Translations under genes and position numbers: made by a program
Part shown: positions 1 to 5,797 of the stretch, piece by piece
Position numbering within the stretch: the first letter of the stretch is position 1
Layout: every line of letters begins with the position of its first letter
Notes under the pieces: model-generated
Databases searched by the model: none
What the model was told of the DNA's origin: nothing
The model's input: only the letters and a program-made list of their open reading frames with translations
Origin: Acidimicrobiaceae bacterium
GTDB lineage: Bacteria > Actinomycetota > Acidimicrobiia > Acidimicrobiales > Salinilacustritrichaceae
Assembly: GCA_003476595.1 (NCBI GenBank)
Contig: DMTU01000290.1
Span: forward strand, 1,931-8,947
DNA length: 7,017 bases
Direction: 5' to 3'

Positions 1-2
1 AC

Positions 3-104
3 CTCACCGACGCCGCCGCCGTCGCCTGGTCGGCCCACCGGATCGCCCGAGGCGAAGCCGAGTGCGTGCCACCACAGGGAGGCCCAGCCGCCATCTGGTG
101 GTGA
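3..104 (+). CDS. 3' end of a plus-strand gene, possibly DUF429 (predicted RNase H-fold nuclease)
   Basis: Only the C-terminal ~33 residues are present, because the gene begins before the window. The frame starting at base 3 reads through to TGA at 102-104, and its codons mostly end in G or C, as in the other genes. The peptide contains DAAAVAWSAHRIARGEAE and ends in AIWW. The pattern 'D-hydrophobic-DA-x-AAWxAxRxAxGEA' followed by a short Pro/Gly linker and an aromatic end resembles, from memory, the C-terminus of actinobacterial DUF429 proteins. That assignment is tentative, and no catalytic residue lies in the visible part. The other two forward frames here give Arg- or Pro-rich low-complexity peptides. 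The stop is separated by one base from the stop of the opposing SDR gene. Confidence 0.5.
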   Translation, partial: LTDAAAVAWSAHRIARGEAECVPPQGGPAAIWW

Positions 105-105
105 G

Positions 106-933
106 TCAGACCCGCCCCTCGGTGACGTCGTCGCCGAACAGCGCACGGGACCAGTGCTCGAGGTCCGGCCCACGGCGCAGCGTGTGGCCGCCGTCGACGC
201 CGAGGGCCTGGCCGGTGACCCAGCCCGACTCGGGGCCGCACAGGTAGCGGACCGCGTTGGCGACGTCCTCGGGGGTGCCGGTGCGGGCGAGGGGCATCTG
301 GGCGAGGTAGTCGTCGCGGACGGCGGGGTCGCCCTCGAGCGCGGACGACAGCTCGGTGGGGACGAGGCCCGGGCGCACGGCGTTGCAGCGGACGTTCGAC
401 ATGCCGAGCTCGTCGGCTGCGGTCTTGATCAGCGCCTCGAGGCCGATCTTGGACACGCAGTAGGCCGACATGTAGCGGTGCGTGAGCGGCGCGGCGATCG
501 AGGAGATGCCGACGAAGGAGCCGCCGCCCGCCGCCACCATGCGGGGGGCGACGTGCTTGAGGGTGAAGAACGCGCCGGTGAGGTTCACGCCGAGCACCTG
601 GTCCCACTGCTCCGACGACATGGCCACGACCGGCGCCATGGTCCCGGTGCCGGCGGCGGCCACGCACAGCTGCAGCGAGCCGGTGAGCGACGCGGCCTGC
701 TCGGCGGCCGCAGCCACCTGGTCCTCGACGGCCACGTCGCACACGACGTGGGCCACCTCCGCCCCGTCGGGCGCCTCGGCCTCGAGCTCGGCGACCGCCT
801 GGCGGAGGCGGTCCTCGCCCCGGCCGGCGATGGTGACGGACGCACCGTCGCGCAGCAGGGCGCGGGCGCAGGCGAGGCCGATGCCGCTGCCGCCACCGGT
901 GACGAGGGCGGCCTGGTCCTGGAGTGCTGACAT
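106..933 (-). CDS. Short-chain dehydrogenase/reductase (classical SDR, FabG-like)
   Basis: This 275-residue protein is a cytosolic NAD(P)-dependent oxidoreductase of the classical SDR family. Visible motifs are the Rossmann nucleotide loop TGGGSGIG (residues 12-19), D66 at the adenine-binding position, N117, the catalytic S145, Y158-CVS-K162, and the 'RPGLVPTEL' segment after the active site. An Arg (R38, in AGR) at the end of strand beta-2, where NAD-dependent members carry Asp, suggests NADPH preference (inference). The usual NNAG motif is changed to AAAG (92-95). The C-terminus has the common VDGGHTLRRGPD pattern. ATG at 933 is chosen because the Rossmann fold starts directly after it and a -10 box ends 7 bases upstream. 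Any upstream extension in this frame would run through the divergent gene. The substrate cannot be told. The divergent CoA-transferase suggests acyl-CoA, fatty-acid or xenobiotic metabolism. FabG-type ketoacyl reductase is one possibility. Confidence 0.93.
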   Translation of the reverse strand: MSALQDQAALVTGGGSGIGLACARALLRDGASVTIAGRGEDRLRQAVAELEAEAPDGAEVAHVVCDVAVEDQVAAAAEQAASLTGSLQLCVAAAGTGTMAPVVAMSSEQWDQVLGVNLTGAFFTLKHVAPRMVAAGGGSFVGISSIAAPLTHRYMSAYCVSKIGLEALIKTAADELGMSNVRCNAVRPGLVPTELSSALEGDPAVRDDYLAQMPLARTGTPEDVANAVRYLCGPESGWVTGQALGVDGGHTLRRGPDLEHWSRALFGDDVTEGRV

Positions 934-940
934 GCGGCGA

Positions 941-946
941 AACCTA
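941..946 (-). promoter_or_regulatory. Predicted -10 box for the SDR gene (leaderless)
   Basis: Read on the minus strand this is TAGGTT, matching the actinobacterial TANNNT consensus. It ends 7 bases before the ATG at 933, so transcription would start at or next to the A of the start codon. No Shine-Dalgarno sequence is present. No good -35 box is visible; that region falls inside the divergent CoA-transferase gene. The box shares bases 945-946 (TA) with the opposite-strand -10 box. Confidence 0.6.
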
Positions 947-950
947 GAGT
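945..950 (+). promoter_or_regulatory. Predicted -10 box for the CoA-transferase gene (leaderless)
   Basis: TAGAGT matches TANNNT and ends 7 bases before the GTG at 958, the same spacing as for the divergent SDR gene. The start has no Shine-Dalgarno sequence. The TA of this box is also the TA of the opposing box, so RNA polymerase should be able to melt DNA for only one gene at a time (inference). Confidence 0.6.
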
Positions 951-957
951 CCGGTCG

Positions 958-2205
958 GTGACCGACGACGCCACCGACGCACCGCCCGGACTGCTCGACG
1001 GGGTCGTCGTGCTCGACCTCACCCGGGTCCTGGCCGGACCGATCTGCGGTCGGGCACTGGCCGACCTCGGGGCGCGGGTCATCAAGGTCGAGCCCCCGGC
1101 CGGGGACCTCAGCCGGTTCTCCGTGCCCCGCCACGGCCCGATCTCGGGCTACTACGCCCAGCAGAACGCCGGGAAGGAGAACGTCTCGGTCGACCTCGAC
1201 CACGCGGACGGGCGCGCCCTGCTGTTCGACCTGGCCTGCCGGGCCGACGTCGTGCTCGAGAACTTCCGCCCCGGCGTCTGCGAGCGGTGGGGCGTGGGCT
1301 ACGACGCGGTGGCGGCCGAGAACCCCGGGGTCGTCTACGCCTCGCTCACCGGCTTCGGCCAGACCGGGCCGTGGGCCGGCCGCCGCGCCTACGCCGTGAT
1401 CGGCCACGCCGTCGCCGGCACCACCGCCGGCCAGCTCCAGCACCAGGAGGTGGTGGCCGGGCAGGCGGTGCTCGCCAACGACGCCTACTCCCACGGCGAC
1501 GTCTACACCGGGCTCGTCGCGCTGTCCGGCGTGCTCGCCGCCCTCTTCGCCCGGCAGTCCACCGGTCGAGGCCAGCACGTCGACGTCTCCATGGTCGACT
1601 CGCTCCTCTTCGTCAACGAGCACGCCCAGGAGCAGCTGGCCGGCGAGGCCGAACCGGGCGACCCTGCGATCCTGGGCAGCGGGTGGTCCCCGGTCGTCGA
1701 GGTCGCCAACGGCGAGCGGGTGAGCGTCGCCGGCGACCCGGCCGGGCACGGCTACGCCGACTTCCTCCGCCTGCTGGGCCGGGACGACCTCGTCGACGAT
1801 CCCGAGATGCGCTCGTGGGACGGGCGCCGCAGCCAGGCCACGCGCCTGCGCCAGGACTTCCGCGACTTCGCCGCCACCATCCCGACCGGCGAGGCGCTCG
1901 TCGCCCTCCTCGACGAGGTCGGCACGGCCGCCGGCGTCGTGCGGTCGGTGCCCGAGCTCGCCGCCGAGGAACACATCGTGCAGCGGGGCAGCATCGTCGA
2001 GGTCGACGACAGCGCCGGCGGCACCTTCGCCATCCCGCAGGCGCCGTGGCGCTTCTCCGACGCCTCGGCCGGGGTCGCCGGGCCGCCGGCATGGCGCGGG
2101 GAGCACAACCGGACGGTCGTGACCGGCCTGCTCGGGCGCAGCGACGACGACGTCGATGCGCTGGAGGCCGCCGGGGTGCTGGTCGCCCGACCGCCACGGG
2201 GGTAG
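958..2205 (+). CDS. Class III CoA-transferase (CaiB/BaiF/Frc family)
   Basis: This 415-residue protein has the usual length for a family III CoA-transferase, an interlocked dimer that moves CoA between carboxylic acids through an aspartyl-CoA anhydride. The N-terminal signature 'GVVVLDLTRVLAGPICGRALADLGARVIKVE' spans about 15-45. Next come NAGKENVSVDL (70-80), VVLENFRPG (98-106) and ASLTGFGQTGPW (128-139). The probable catalytic Asp is D181 in GDVYTG, aligned with the Asp of formyl-CoA transferase, and is followed by the conserved GVLAALFARxxTGxGQHVDVSM segment. The GTG at 958 is supported by a leaderless -10 box 7 bases upstream and by the short distance to the first family motif. The substrate is unknown: carnitine, oxalate, succinyl/aromatic acid and steroid-type acids are all used by relatives. 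It is divergent from an SDR and 6 bp upstream of a DNA ligase gene, which is probably cotranscribed. Confidence 0.93.
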   Translation: MTDDATDAPPGLLDGVVVLDLTRVLAGPICGRALADLGARVIKVEPPAGDLSRFSVPRHGPISGYYAQQNAGKENVSVDLDHADGRALLFDLACRADVVLENFRPGVCERWGVGYDAVAAENPGVVYASLTGFGQTGPWAGRRAYAVIGHAVAGTTAGQLQHQEVVAGQAVLANDAYSHGDVYTGLVALSGVLAALFARQSTGRGQHVDVSMVDSLLFVNEHAQEQLAGEAEPGDPAILGSGWSPVVEVANGERVSVAGDPAGHGYADFLRLLGRDDLVDDPEMRSWDGRRSQATRLRQDFRDFAATIPTGEALVALLDEVGTAAGVVRSVPELAAEEHIVQRGSIVEVDDSAGGTFAIPQAPWRFSDASAGVAGPPAWRGEHNRTVVTGLLGRSDDDVDALEAAGVLVARPPRG

Positions 2206-2211
2206 GTACCG

Positions 2212-3177
2212 GTGGTGCCCGAGATCCCGCTGCCCATGAAGGCCACCGCCGGCGAGCTGCCGGCGGGCGACGGCTGGGTCTACGAGGTCAAGTGGGACGG
2301 GATGCGCGCCATCGTCGAGGTGGATGACGGACACGTCCGCCTGCAGTCGGCCAACGGCCGGGACGTCACCGTCTCGTTCCCCGAGCTGGCGTCCCTCGGC
2401 CCCGCCCTCGGCGTCGGCTCGGCCGTGCTCGACGGCGAGATCGTCGCCTTCGACGAGCAGGGTCGCCCCTCCTTCAGCCGCCTGCAGCAGCGCATGCACG
2501 TCACCGACCGGCGCGCCGCGGCCGCACGCGCCGAGGCCGCGCCCTGCACCCTCGCCCTGTTCGACCTGCTCGCGCTCGACGGGCGCTCGCTCGTCGGGCT
2601 CCCGTGGGCCGAGCGCCGCCGGCTCCTGGAGGAGCTGGTCGAGCCCGGGCCGCACTGGCAGGTCCCGACCGTGCACGACGACGGGCGGGCCCTGTTCGAC
2701 GCGGCCACCGCCAACGACCTCGAGGGCATCGTCGCCAAGCGCGTCGACTCGATCTACCGGCCCGGCGGGCGCTCGCGGGAGTGGGTCAAGGTGAAGGTGC
2801 GCCGGCGCCAGGAGTTCGTCGTCGGGGGCTGGGCGCCGGGCAAGGGGAACCGGGGCGGCGGCATCGGCGGCCTGCTCGTCGGCTACCACGACGAGCCGGG
2901 CAGCCCGCCGCTCCGCTACGCCGGCCGGGTCGGCAGCGGCCTCGCCCAGGCCGAGCTGCGCGAGCTCGAGGACCGCTTCGCCGACATGGTCGTGCCCGAG
3001 TGCCCCTTCGACCCCCCTCCCCCTCGCACCCACGCCGTGGACGCCGTCTGGGTGCGCCCCGAGCTGGTCGTCGAGGTGGAGTACGCCGAGTGGACCGGCG
3101 ACGGCCGCCTCCGCCACCCCACCTACGCCGGGCGCCGCATCGACAAGGACGCCGACCAGGTGACCGCGGCGCCGTGA
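2212..3177 (+). CDS. ATP-dependent DNA ligase (LigC / LigD ligase-domain type)
   Basis: This 321-residue protein consists of an adenylation domain plus an OB-fold domain, and lacks the polymerase and nuclease domains of full LigD. It would seal nicks using ATP through a lysyl-AMP intermediate. Motif I is EVKWDGMR with catalytic K27 (D29, G30, R32). Motif III is LDGEIVAF (73-80), IIIa is LFDLLALDG (116-124), motif IV EGIVAKR (171-177), and motif V WVKVK (191-195). The OB fold begins near QEFVVGGW (199-206) and runs to WTGDGRLRHPTYAGRRIDKD at the end. In motif Ia the expected SRNG reads SANG (46-49), so an Arg is replaced by Ala. The start may be GTG 2212 or the adjacent GTG 2215; neither has a clear Shine-Dalgarno. 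Only 6 bases follow the CoA-transferase stop, so translational coupling is likely. No Ku gene is in the window. A stand-alone role in base-excision or gap repair (as for LigC), or in end joining with a distant Ku, are both possible. Confidence 0.92.
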   Translation: MVPEIPLPMKATAGELPAGDGWVYEVKWDGMRAIVEVDDGHVRLQSANGRDVTVSFPELASLGPALGVGSAVLDGEIVAFDEQGRPSFSRLQQRMHVTDRRAAAARAEAAPCTLALFDLLALDGRSLVGLPWAERRRLLEELVEPGPHWQVPTVHDDGRALFDAATANDLEGIVAKRVDSIYRPGGRSREWVKVKVRRRQEFVVGGWAPGKGNRGGGIGGLLVGYHDEPGSPPLRYAGRVGSGLAQAELRELEDRFADMVVPECPFDPPPPRTHAVDAVWVRPELVVEVEYAEWTGDGRLRHPTYAGRRIDKDADQVTAAP

Positions 3178-3235
3178 TCCGGTCGATGGTCGGGATTCGG
3201 TCGGCCGGTGGCGAGGTGCGCGAGGATTCGAAGCG
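3178..3235 (+). other. Intergenic gap before the RsbW-like gene, with imperfect repeats
   Basis: This 58-bp gap contains the near-repeat ATCCGGTCG (3177-3185) and ATTCGGTCG (3195-3203), 18 bp apart. GGATTCG also appears twice, at 3193-3199 and 3224-3230. No TANNNT box sits at leaderless distance from the next start, so the downstream gene probably has a leader or is read through from the ligase gene. The repeats could be regulator sites or chance; I cannot decide. Confidence 0.3.
3222..3226 (+). promoter_or_regulatory. Shine-Dalgarno candidate for the RsbW-like gene
   Basis: GAGGA lies 9 bases before the ATG at 3236. It supports that start over the later ATG at codon 12 and contrasts with the apparently leaderless starts of the SDR, CoA-transferase, dut, orn and MBL genes. 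Confidence 0.5.
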
Positions 3236-3625
3236 ATGGAAGGGGTGACGAGCCGGGACACGATCCGCATGACGATCCCGGCGCTGCTGGCGTACGTCCG
3301 CCTGCCCCGGGTCGCCATCGCCGGTCTCGCCACCCGATCCGGCTTCTCCTACGACGAGGTCGAGGACCTGCGCCTCGCCGTCGGCGAGGTGTGCCAGGTG
3401 CTCCTCGACGGCGCCGACCGCGACGGCACCCTCACCATCGACTTCACCGTCGCCCGCGGCACGCTCGGGGTGGAGGTCGCCATCGACGCGCCGCCCGGGC
3501 GCCACGACGGCCTCGCCGAGCGCCTCGCGGAGCAGATCCTCGACGCCACCGTCGGCAAGGTCGAGATCGACGACGACGGCCGCCGCATCTCGTTCTCGAT
3601 GAGCTCGACCGACGACGACGAGTAG
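3236..3625 (+). CDS. RsbW-like HATPase-fold protein (putative anti-sigma regulator), degenerate
   Basis: This 129-residue cytosolic protein has the size and order of a single Bergerat-fold domain like RsbW/SpoIIAB. The segment from IRMTIPALLAYVRLPRV (10-26) through GFSYDEVEDLRLAVGEVC (36-53) matches the helix carrying the N-box in anti-sigma serine kinases. The C-terminal part (LAEQILDATVGKVEIDDDG, 97-115) matches the family's last helix and strand. Key ATP-site residues are weak: the N-box Asn position is V55 (E51-V-C-Q-V), and the G1 box DxGxG reads D84-A-P-P-G88. Kinase activity is therefore doubtful, and the protein may act by binding only, or bind nucleotide differently. No sigma factor or anti-anti-sigma (STAS) gene is adjacent in the window. 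ATG 3236 fits a GAGGA 9 bases upstream and the family's short N-terminal lead. It faces dut across a hairpin. Confidence 0.78.
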   Translation: MEGVTSRDTIRMTIPALLAYVRLPRVAIAGLATRSGFSYDEVEDLRLAVGEVCQVLLDGADRDGTLTIDFTVARGTLGVEVAIDAPPGRHDGLAERLAEQILDATVGKVEIDDDGRRISFSMSSTDDDE

Positions 3626-3641
3626 CGATCTGGAGCCCCTC

Positions 3642-3662
3642 CCACGACCGCAGCGGTCGTGG
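3642..3662. terminator. Bidirectional terminator hairpin between the RsbW-like gene and dut
   Basis: CCACGACCG (3642-3650) and CGGTCGTGG (3654-3662) form a perfect 9-bp stem with the 3-base loop CAG. It lies midway between two convergent stop codons. There is no T-run on either side, which is common for actinobacterial terminators. The symmetry extends imperfectly outward: CTGG at 3630-3633 can pair with CCAG at 3671-3674, and TAGCGA at 3623-3628 is the inverse of TCGCTA at 3680-3685. Thus both genes' TAG stops lie in the outer arms. Confidence 0.75.
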
Positions 3663-3670
3663 CGGGTACC

Positions 3671-3678
3671 CCAGAACG
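3671..3678 (+). repeat. CCAGAACG intergenic motif, copy 1
   Basis: CCAGAACG followed by G, located between the hairpin and the dut stop. The same octamer occurs at 5798-5805 (minus), 5842-5849 (plus) and 7009-7016 (plus), always outside genes. Its function is unknown. Confidence 0.4.
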
Positions 3679-3682
3679 GTCG

Positions 3683-4126
3683 CTACCTGCCGCTGGAGCC
3701 GAAGCCGCCCGTGCCGCGGTGGCTGTCGGGCAGCTCCTCCACCGCCTCGAACGCGGCGGTCGCCACCGGGCGCAGCACGAGCTGGGCGATGCGGTCGCCG
3801 CGGTGCACCCGGTAGTCCTCGGTCGGGTCGGTGTTGACCAGCACGACCTTGAGCTCGTCGCGGTAGCCGGCGTCGATCAGGCCCGGGCTGTTCAGCACGG
3901 TCACCCCGTGGCGCAGGGCCAGGCCGGAGCGGGGCTGCACGAAGCCGGCCCACCCGGCGGGGATGGCGATGGCGATGCCGGTCGGCACCAGCGCTCGACC
4001 GCCGCCGGCGGGGAGGAGCGCGTCCTCCCGGGCGACGAGGTCGGCACCGGCGTCGCCGGCGTGGGCGTAGCCGGGCAGCGGGAGGTCCGGGTCGAGCCGG
4101 CGGACCGGGATGGTGAGGGCGTCCAC
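3683..4126 (-). CDS. dut: Deoxyuridine 5'-triphosphate nucleotidohydrolase (dUTPase)
   Basis: This 147-residue protein hydrolyses dUTP to dUMP and diphosphate. That keeps uracil out of DNA and supplies dUMP for dTMP synthesis. It is a homotrimeric, cytosolic, Mg-dependent enzyme. All five trimeric dUTPase motifs are present: I AGDAGADL (23-30), II PRSGLA (65-70), III GLIDAGYRDELKVVLVN (82-98, with catalytic-water D85), IV RGDRIAQLVL (109-118) and V RGTGGFGSSG (137-146). Motif I has Ala where a Tyr is common, a small variation. The length is normal. GTG at 4126 is chosen because it gives the usual short N-terminus before DALTIPVRRLD and lies 6 bases after a TACCGT -10 box, with no Shine-Dalgarno. 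The gene is divergent from orn (31 bp between start codons) and convergent with the RsbW-like gene across a hairpin. Confidence 0.96.
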   Translation of the reverse strand: MDALTIPVRRLDPDLPLPGYAHAGDAGADLVAREDALLPAGGGRALVPTGIAIAIPAGWAGFVQPRSGLALRHGVTVLNSPGLIDAGYRDELKVVLVNTDPTEDYRVHRGDRIAQLVLRPVATAAFEAVEELPDSHRGTGGFGSSGR

Positions 4127-4132
4127 CCCGCC

Positions 4133-4138
4133 ACGGTA
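4133..4138 (-). promoter_or_regulatory. Predicted -10 box for dut (leaderless)
   Basis: On the minus strand this reads TACCGT (TANNNT) and ends 6 bases before the GTG at 4126. No Shine-Dalgarno precedes the start. It lies 6 bp from the opposing orn -10 box, within a short direct repeat of CGGTAG (4134-4139 and 4142-4147). Confidence 0.5.
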
Positions 4139-4144
4139 GGGCGG

Positions 4145-4150
4145 TAGCGT
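4145..4150 (+). promoter_or_regulatory. Predicted -10 box for orn (leaderless)
   Basis: TAGCGT matches TANNNT and ends 7 bases before the ATG at 4158, with no Shine-Dalgarno between. The same geometry is seen for the SDR and CoA-transferase genes, which supports a shared leaderless architecture. No convincing -35 box is visible. Confidence 0.55.
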
Positions 4151-4157
4151 CGCCGCG

Positions 4158-4730
4158 ATGTTGGCCTGGATGGACCTGGAGATGACCGGACTGGAGCCGG
4201 AGCGGCACGTGATCGTGGAGATCGCCACGATCATCACCGACGACGACCTCCAGATCGTCGCCGAGGGCCCCGACCTCATCGTCCACGCCACGGAGGAGCA
4301 GCTGGCCCACATGGACGACGTCGTGGTGCGCATGCACACCGAGTCGGGCCTGCTGGAGAAGATCCGCAGCTCCGAGCTGAGCCTCGCCGATGCCGGCGCC
4401 CAGACCCTGGCCTTCCTGCAGGAGCACATCCCGGCGTCGCGCTCGGTGCCGCTGTGCGGGAACTCCATCGGCACCGACCGGCGCTTCCTCGCCCGGTACC
4501 TGCCCGAGATCGAGGATCACCTCCACTACCGCAGCGTCGACGTGTCCACCATCAAGGAGCTGGCGAAGCGCTGGATGCCATCGCTGCTCCAGGGCGCCCC
4601 GACGAAGGCCGGCTCGCACCGGGCCCTGGACGACATCCGGGAGTCCATCGAGGAGCTGCGCTACTACCGCGAGGCCCTGTTCAGGGACGGCGGGACCGAC
4701 GCGTCGCCAGCCGACGCCCCCGCCAGCTGA
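4158..4730 (+). CDS. orn: Oligoribonuclease (DEDDh 3'-5' exoribonuclease)
   Basis: This 190-residue protein (E. coli Orn is 181) degrades RNA dinucleotides, including pGpG from cyclic-di-GMP turnover, to mononucleotides in the cytosol. Catalytic DEDDh residues are D6 and E8 (WMDLEMTGL), D107 (GNSIGTDRRFL), and H154 with D159 (SHRALDDIRES). Residues known in Orn to grip the diribonucleotide are also in place: wedge L12, and the 5'-phosphate cap H60, S103, Y124, R125 and S130. The enzyme is therefore very likely active and dinucleotide-selective. The last ~15 residues (DGGTDASPADAPAS) are a low-complexity tail. ATG 4158 is the only sensible start: it places the DxE motif at residue 6, as expected, and follows a leaderless -10 box. 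The 3' end overlaps the opposing glycosyltransferase by 50 bp. It is head to head with dut. Confidence 0.97.
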   Translation: MLAWMDLEMTGLEPERHVIVEIATIITDDDLQIVAEGPDLIVHATEEQLAHMDDVVVRMHTESGLLEKIRSSELSLADAGAQTLAFLQEHIPASRSVPLCGNSIGTDRRFLARYLPEIEDHLHYRSVDVSTIKELAKRWMPSLLQGAPTKAGSHRALDDIRESIEELRYYREALFRDGGTDASPADAPAS

Positions 4731-5778
4731 CCGAACCCCGGGCGGCCGCCACCACCGATCGGGCGAACACGGCGAGGAACGTGACGAGCAGCAGCGGGAA
4801 CGCCAGCGCGGTGATCGGGCCGAACCGGCCGACGCGCCGGGCCATCCACCACACCTGCGCGGCGACCACCGCGTAGAGCGCGCCGGCGATGACCGGGTCG
4901 GCCGAGCCGAGGAGGGCGCGGACCGGGGCGACGCTCGCCTGCACCAGCAACGTGAGCCAGGCCACGACCAGCAACGCGGTGCTGCGCCGCGCCGCGCCGA
5001 CGCCGGCGGCCAGGTTCTTGGTGAAGCCCTCGACCAGCTGACCGAGGCCGAGCGGGTACATCCGGAACGCCACGTCGTCGCCGCCGGCCAGGACGGTGAC
5101 CGGAAGCTCGTGGGCCGCGAACGCCTCGGCCAGGGCGACGTCGTCGTTCACCCGTTCGCCGACGACGGCGTGCCCGCCGACGCGCTCGTGGTCCGATCGC
5201 CGGCAGGCGAGCACCGGCCCGAACGCGCCGCGCGCCCCGGCTCGTCGACCGGTCGGGCTGGCCACGTCGGTGGCCGCGATCGCCACGACGTTGAAGAGCG
5301 CCGCCAGGTGCTCCACCGGCGACCCCGGCACGTGGAAGGGCTGCACGCTCACCAGCCCGCCGCGCTCGTCGAGGGCGGCGACGATCCGGCCGAGGGCGCC
5401 CGGCGCGAAGCGCACGTCGGCGTCGACGAAGACGACCACGTCACCGGTGGCGGCCTCGGCGCCGACCTCGCACGCCCACGCCTTGCCGCCCCAGCCGTCC
5501 GGCAGCGGCGACGAGGACACGACGGTCGCTCCGTGCGACGAGGCGACGCTGGGGGTGCCGTCGGTGGAGTCGTCGTCGACCACCACGACCTCGGCCCGGA
5601 TGCCCGACAGCGAGCGCAGCAGCCGGGGCAGCTGGGCGGCCTCGTTGCGGGCCGGCACCACGACCGTGACCCGGTCCAGGTCGAACGAGCCGAGCCGGCC
5701 GAACCGGGGCAGCGACCACAGCAGCCAGATGCCGATGGCGAGCCGCACCACCACGAGCGCCACGTCCACCACGGTCAC
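4681..5778 (-). CDS. Membrane glycosyltransferase, family 2 (CrtQ-like)
   Basis: This is a 365-residue GT-A-fold glycosyltransferase anchored in the cytoplasmic membrane. An N-terminal membrane helix (about 3-23) precedes the catalytic domain, which has VVVPARNEA (39-47), VVVVDDDSTDGT (64-75) and the metal-binding DAD (119-121). Further motifs are GWGGKAWA (95-102), the acidic NDDVALAE (211-218) as likely catalytic base, and RMYPLGLGQLVEGFTKN (239-255). The RMYP...EGxTKN block resembles CrtQ, the diaponeurosporenoate glucosyltransferase, so a lipid or carotenoid-type acceptor is plausible but unproven. Three hydrophobic helices follow (about 268-288, 295-312, 320-345), then a WRGR tail (352-355). 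GTG 5778 is chosen because it directly precedes the first helix; the upstream ATG at 5853 would add 25 unconvincing residues through an inverted repeat. GTGs at codons 3-4 are alternatives. The 3' end overlaps orn by 50 bp, and the overlap includes the WRGR codons. Confidence 0.88.
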   Translation of the reverse strand: MTVVDVALVVVRLAIGIWLLWSLPRFGRLGSFDLDRVTVVVPARNEAAQLPRLLRSLSGIRAEVVVVDDDSTDGTPSVASSHGATVVSSSPLPDGWGGKAWACEVGAEAATGDVVVFVDADVRFAPGALGRIVAALDERGGLVSVQPFHVPGSPVEHLAALFNVVAIAATDVASPTGRRAGARGAFGPVLACRRSDHERVGGHAVVGERVNDDVALAEAFAAHELPVTVLAGGDDVAFRMYPLGLGQLVEGFTKNLAAGVGAARRSTALLVVAWLTLLVQASVAPVRALLGSADPVIAGALYAVVAAQVWWMARRVGRFGPITALAFPLLLVTFLAVFARSVVAAARGSVSWRGRRLATRRSRRP

Positions 5779-5797
5779 CGGACCACCACCCCCGACC

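Noticed and set aside
2212..3177. A complete bacterial NHEJ system
   Set aside because: Only the ligase is present. There is no Ku, primase/polymerase or phosphoesterase domain in the window.
106..3333. A 1075-codon open frame on the minus strand across the SDR, CoA-transferase and ligase region
   Set aside because: Only the last 275 codons (from 933) encode a recognisable protein, the SDR. The rest is antisense to two well-supported plus-strand genes and gives low-complexity Gly/Val/Asp-rich sequence, a common artefact in GC-rich DNA where stops are rare.
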